DNA from: Spirochaetota bacterium
GTDB lineage: Bacteria > Spirochaetota > Spirochaetia > Sphaerochaetales > Sphaerochaetaceae
Assembly (NCBI GenBank): GCA_023401595.1
Contig: JAEXDQ010000013.1
Coordinates: 1-7,921 of the forward strand
Reading direction: 5' to 3'
DNA: 7,921 nucleotides
Shown: positions 5,853 to 7,921 of the stretch, piece after piece
Numbering within the stretch: the stretch's first letter is position 1
How the letters are laid out: each line of letters opens with the position of its first letter
The notes under the pieces: generated by a model
Database searches by the model: none
What the model was told of the DNA's origin: nothing
The model's input: the letters and a program-made list of their open reading frames with translations, nothing else
Position numbers and translations under genes: made by a program

Positions 5853-7921
5853 ATGAAACATTATAGGTTGTTGTTCTGCGGTATGCTGTTCGCGGTGGTC
5901 TTTCTGGTCTGCTGTAAAGATACCACCGTCTATGAAGTACGTTTCCACAGTCATGACGAGGTCATGACTGTGTTGGCAGCTGGAGGAGGACGTGTCACGG
6001 CGCCCGCCGTACACGCCGGAGCCGGAGAGGAGTTCGATGGGTGGTATCTTGATTCCTCTTTCACGTCTCCATACGATTTCACGCAGTACGTAAGGCATTC
6101 ATTTGATGTATATGCCAAATGGAAAAGCGCCGGCGTACATATGATATCGTTCGTCGTCGATCCCCAGGGCAAGTTGCCCGCGGCTCCGCCGCCGGTAGCC
6201 CCCATGTCCGTAAGCGAGGGGGAACGGCCGGTTCTTCCTGTCCCCGTGGCGTATCGTCATGAGTTTGCCGGCTGGTATGAGGATGAAGCCTGTACCAAGC
6301 GGTGGGCCGCGGGGGAGCCTGTGAAAAAAGCCATGACGCTGTATGGCGGCTGGCGTCGCATATACGATGTCAGGCTCAATGTGTTGTTGGATGAGCTTTC
6401 GCATGGTAGCGGCAAGCGTGAGGTCTGGAGGACGTTGCACGTCGCTGAAGGTGGGATACCGTATATCGATGAATGCTACAGTCCTACGGAACGGTACGTC
6501 GATTTCCGCCACTGGTATGTCGACGAAGCCTGCACGAAACTGTACGAATTCGGCAAGCATCCGATGACCGGCGATCTCGATCTGTATTCGGGTTTCAAAC
6601 GACGGAGCCACGAAGTAGTATTTGACAGGAACCGGGCCTCGATGGTTCTCGCTTTCGGTGAAACGCCCCCTTCCGACACTACGAAAAGGATCGCGGAAGG
6701 GGAGAAGGTGCCTCAAGAGCCTCAATCCAGTTTCTCAAAGTGCTGGTTCGGAGGCTGGTATGAGGATGAAGCCTGTACCAAGCCGTATGATTTCAACCGT
6801 CCCGTCATGGGACCGCTACATCTGTATGCAAGGTGGAGGACCGACCTGTGTACGGTAAGGTTCCATCGGAATGAGAATTCCATGGAGAAGGTGAAGAAGC
6901 TTGATTCTGGCCGTCCCTCCCATGGTGACGGCGGTACCGTCAATCCCGGTATGGACTCGCTGGAGTCTTCCGTCGGCCTCTTGGGCGACCGTCCCGTCGC
7001 GCGACCGGCGGATCCCAAGTCCGACTGGTATGCCTTCAAAGGATGGTATACCACTGCGGCTTGCGAAGATGGGGCCGAATATGATTTCTCAAAGCATGTC
7101 ATGGACGATACGACTTTGTATGCGAAGTGGGAACGGAAGATATGGACGGTACGTTTCGATGTCAACGGGAACGGCAGGATCAAGCCGGCCAAAAGGGATG
7201 TCGCGGCCGGCGAGCCTAAGCCCCCGTCTTCCGTCCAGGTGAAGGCGGGCGACCATGTGCCGTTGAGGACGCTGCCGCGGCTGACATACCATGTGTTCAA
7301 AGCCTGGTATCCGACCGAAGCGTGCGTCGCTCCCTATGACTCTTTGGGAGAACCCGTCGAACGGGATATGATCCTGTACGCCGGGTGGGAAAGCAGGGAC
7401 GCCCAGATGGCATTCAGAATGAACATTCCCGCCAGCGAGCTGAAACCTGGGACCGCCATACCTGATGATCAGGTGAGGCCTCTGGTTCCCGGTCAAGCGC
7501 TTGTGAAGCCGGTGTCCCCCGATATTCCCTGGTATGAGTTCAAGGGCTGGTATTCCTCTCCTGCCTGTAAACCGGGGGAAGCATGGGATTTCTCCATGCC
7601 TATGGAAGAACCTATGGATCTGTACGCGAAATGGGAGCGGAGGGTCTTCACGGTGACGTACGACCCGAACCCGTTCGGGTGCCCCGGATACGACATGGCG
7701 AAGGACCGGCTGCACCCGGACGACAGGTGGGTGGACGACGTGACGGCGGCGCTGACGGACGGGAGGCCGAGGACGGTCACCGTGCCGGCCGGCGCGCCGT
7801 TCGAGGACCGGTCGCTCACGTCGAAGTGGTACACGCAGTACAGGGCCGGCGGCAGCGGATGGTACGGCTCCCCGAAGTGCGAGTCGTCCAGCCTTGTGGC
7901 AGCGGGCGCTCCTGTGGAGAA
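5853..7921 (+). CDS. large InlB/Listeria-Bacteroides repeat lipoprotein, 3' end beyond window
   Basis: The frame is open for 689 codons to the window edge. Residues 1-20 are a lipoprotein signal (MKHYRLLFCGMLFAVVFLVC, with C21 or C20 as acylation site; the lipobox is atypical, as often in spirochaetes). The rest is repeats of the TIGR02543/PF09479 type, at about 27-90, 97-167, 171-248, 254-327, 333-426, 431-512, 518-594 and an unfinished eighth from 598. Each has a GWY core (for example GWYEDEACTK) and ends LYAKW, LYARW or a variant. Several units carry long inserts rich in Pro, Gly, Asp and Ser before the GWY core. ATG 5853 gives a normal signal peptide; in-frame ATG 5835 (SD AAGG at 5826-5829) would add six residues and cannot be excluded. 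The gene is very probably cotranscribed with the upstream lipoprotein gene. It likely forms an extended surface stalk or adhesin; the C-terminal domain is not visible. Confidence 0.82.
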   Translation, partial: MKHYRLLFCGMLFAVVFLVCCKDTTVYEVRFHSHDEVMTVLAAGGGRVTAPAVHAGAGEEFDGWYLDSSFTSPYDFTQYVRHSFDVYAKWKSAGVHMISFVVDPQGKLPAAPPPVAPMSVSEGERPVLPVPVAYRHEFAGWYEDEACTKRWAAGEPVKKAMTLYGGWRRIYDVRLNVLLDELSHGSGKREVWRTLHVAEGGIPYIDECYSPTERYVDFRHWYVDEACTKLYEFGKHPMTGDLDLYSGFKRRSHEVVFDRNRASMVLAFGETPPSDTTKRIAEGEKVPQEPQSSFSKCWFGGWYEDEACTKPYDFNRPVMGPLHLYARWRTDLCTVRFHRNENSMEKVKKLDSGRPSHGDGGTVNPGMDSLESSVGLLGDRPVARPADPKSDWYAFKGWYTTAACEDGAEYDFSKHVMDDTTLYAKWERKIWTVRFDVNGNGRIKPAKRDVAAGEPKPPSSVQVKAGDHVPLRTLPRLTYHVFKAWYPTEACVAPYDSLGEPVERDMILYAGWESRDAQMAFRMNIPASELKPGTAIPDDQVRPLVPGQALVKPVSPDIPWYEFKGWYSSPACKPGEAWDFSMPMEEPMDLYAKWERRVFTVTYDPNPFGCPGYDMAKDRLHPDDRWVDDVTAALTDGRPRTVTVPAGAPFEDRSLTSKWYTQYRAGGSGWYGSPKCESSSLVAAGAPVE
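6270..6300 (+). repeat. 31-base direct repeat, copy 1, within the large lipoprotein gene
   Basis: This stretch encodes GWYEDEACTK in the second repeat unit. It is base-for-base identical to 6753-6783, 483 bases (161 codons) downstream and in the same frame, while the flanking parts of the two units differ strongly. Identity at silent positions suggests recent exchange between units rather than protein-level selection alone. Confidence 0.9.
6753..6783 (+). repeat. 31-base direct repeat, copy 2, within the large lipoprotein gene
   Basis: This copy is identical to 6270-6300 and encodes GWYEDEACTK in the fourth repeat unit. A diverged relative of the same motif (WYVDEACTK) occurs in the third unit near 6513. 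In-frame recombination between the two identical copies would delete exactly 161 codons, i.e. two units, without breaking the frame. Confidence 0.9.
7640..7921 (+). other. high-GC segment inside the large lipoprotein gene
   Basis: By hand count the lines from 7621 onward are about 62, 70, 80, 67 and 68% GC per 60 bases, against 43-62% in sampled lines earlier in the gene. Third codon positions become almost all G or C. The change coincides with the start of the eighth repeat unit (residue ~598). The reading frame and repeat family continue unbroken, so this is a shift of composition inside one gene, not a gene boundary. Confidence 0.8.

Noticed and set aside
6099..6725. Minus-strand 208-codon frame opposite the large lipoprotein gene, and a similar one at 7089-7715
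   Set aside because: Both are antisense to the repeat gene; their similarity to each other simply reflects the repeats on the plus strand.
5853..7921. CRISPR-like or tandem DNA repeat array
   Set aside because: The periodicity is at protein level with variable unit length; apart from one 31-base pair the DNA copies are diverged, and there are no regular spacers.

Overview
The window looks like chromosomal DNA of a Gram-negative-type bacterium. My best guess is a spirochaete of the Treponema/Sphaerochaeta kind, at moderate confidence. The grounds are two adjacent lipoprotein genes with relaxed lipoboxes and many InlB/Listeria-Bacteroides-type repeats, one of them ending in a DUF1566 (Lcl C-terminal-like) domain, which is a common spirochaete architecture. 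The tRNA gene also does not encode its CCA end. Strong Shine-Dalgarno sites and a textbook sigma70-type promoter argue against Bacteroidetes, the other group rich in these repeats. Coding GC is mostly near 50-57% by hand count.

Left part (1-1113). Bases 1-120 carry the last 39 codons of an ISL3-type transposase. It faces a complete tRNA-Ala(GGC) gene on the minus strand, which has its own promoter and intrinsic terminator. About 740 bases without a convincing gene follow. They hold a perfect inverted repeat in an AT-rich patch (792-815) and a tiny ORF behind a strong Shine-Dalgarno site (937-990).

Middle (1114-3301). A GntR/FadR-family regulator is followed by a SstT-type Na+/serine-threonine symporter on the same strand. 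The regulator's natural start (strong SD, ATG at 1114) is out of frame with its body. Removing one A from the run at 1143-1147 joins the two, so the gene is either frameshifted, subject to slippage or wrongly sequenced. The pair suggests a regulator acting on a neighbouring amino-acid uptake gene.

Gene-poor gap (3302-4419). About 1.1 kb has no gene I can recognise. Its composition is not especially AT-rich, which fits decayed coding DNA.

Right part (4420-7921). Two co-directional genes 26 bases apart encode lipoproteins. The first (468 aa) has three repeats and a C-terminal DUF1566/Lcl-like domain. The second has at least 689 codons, runs off the window, and consists of a lipoprotein signal plus at least eight repeats of the same family. 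They probably form an operon for surface-exposed proteins. GC rises sharply in the last ~280 bases of the second gene, and two of its repeats share an identical 31-base stretch, so the repeat array may be mosaic.

I see no complete previously undescribed system here. The best leads are the broken regulator start, the mosaic lipoprotein, and whether the DUF1566 lipoprotein is a diversified surface protein.
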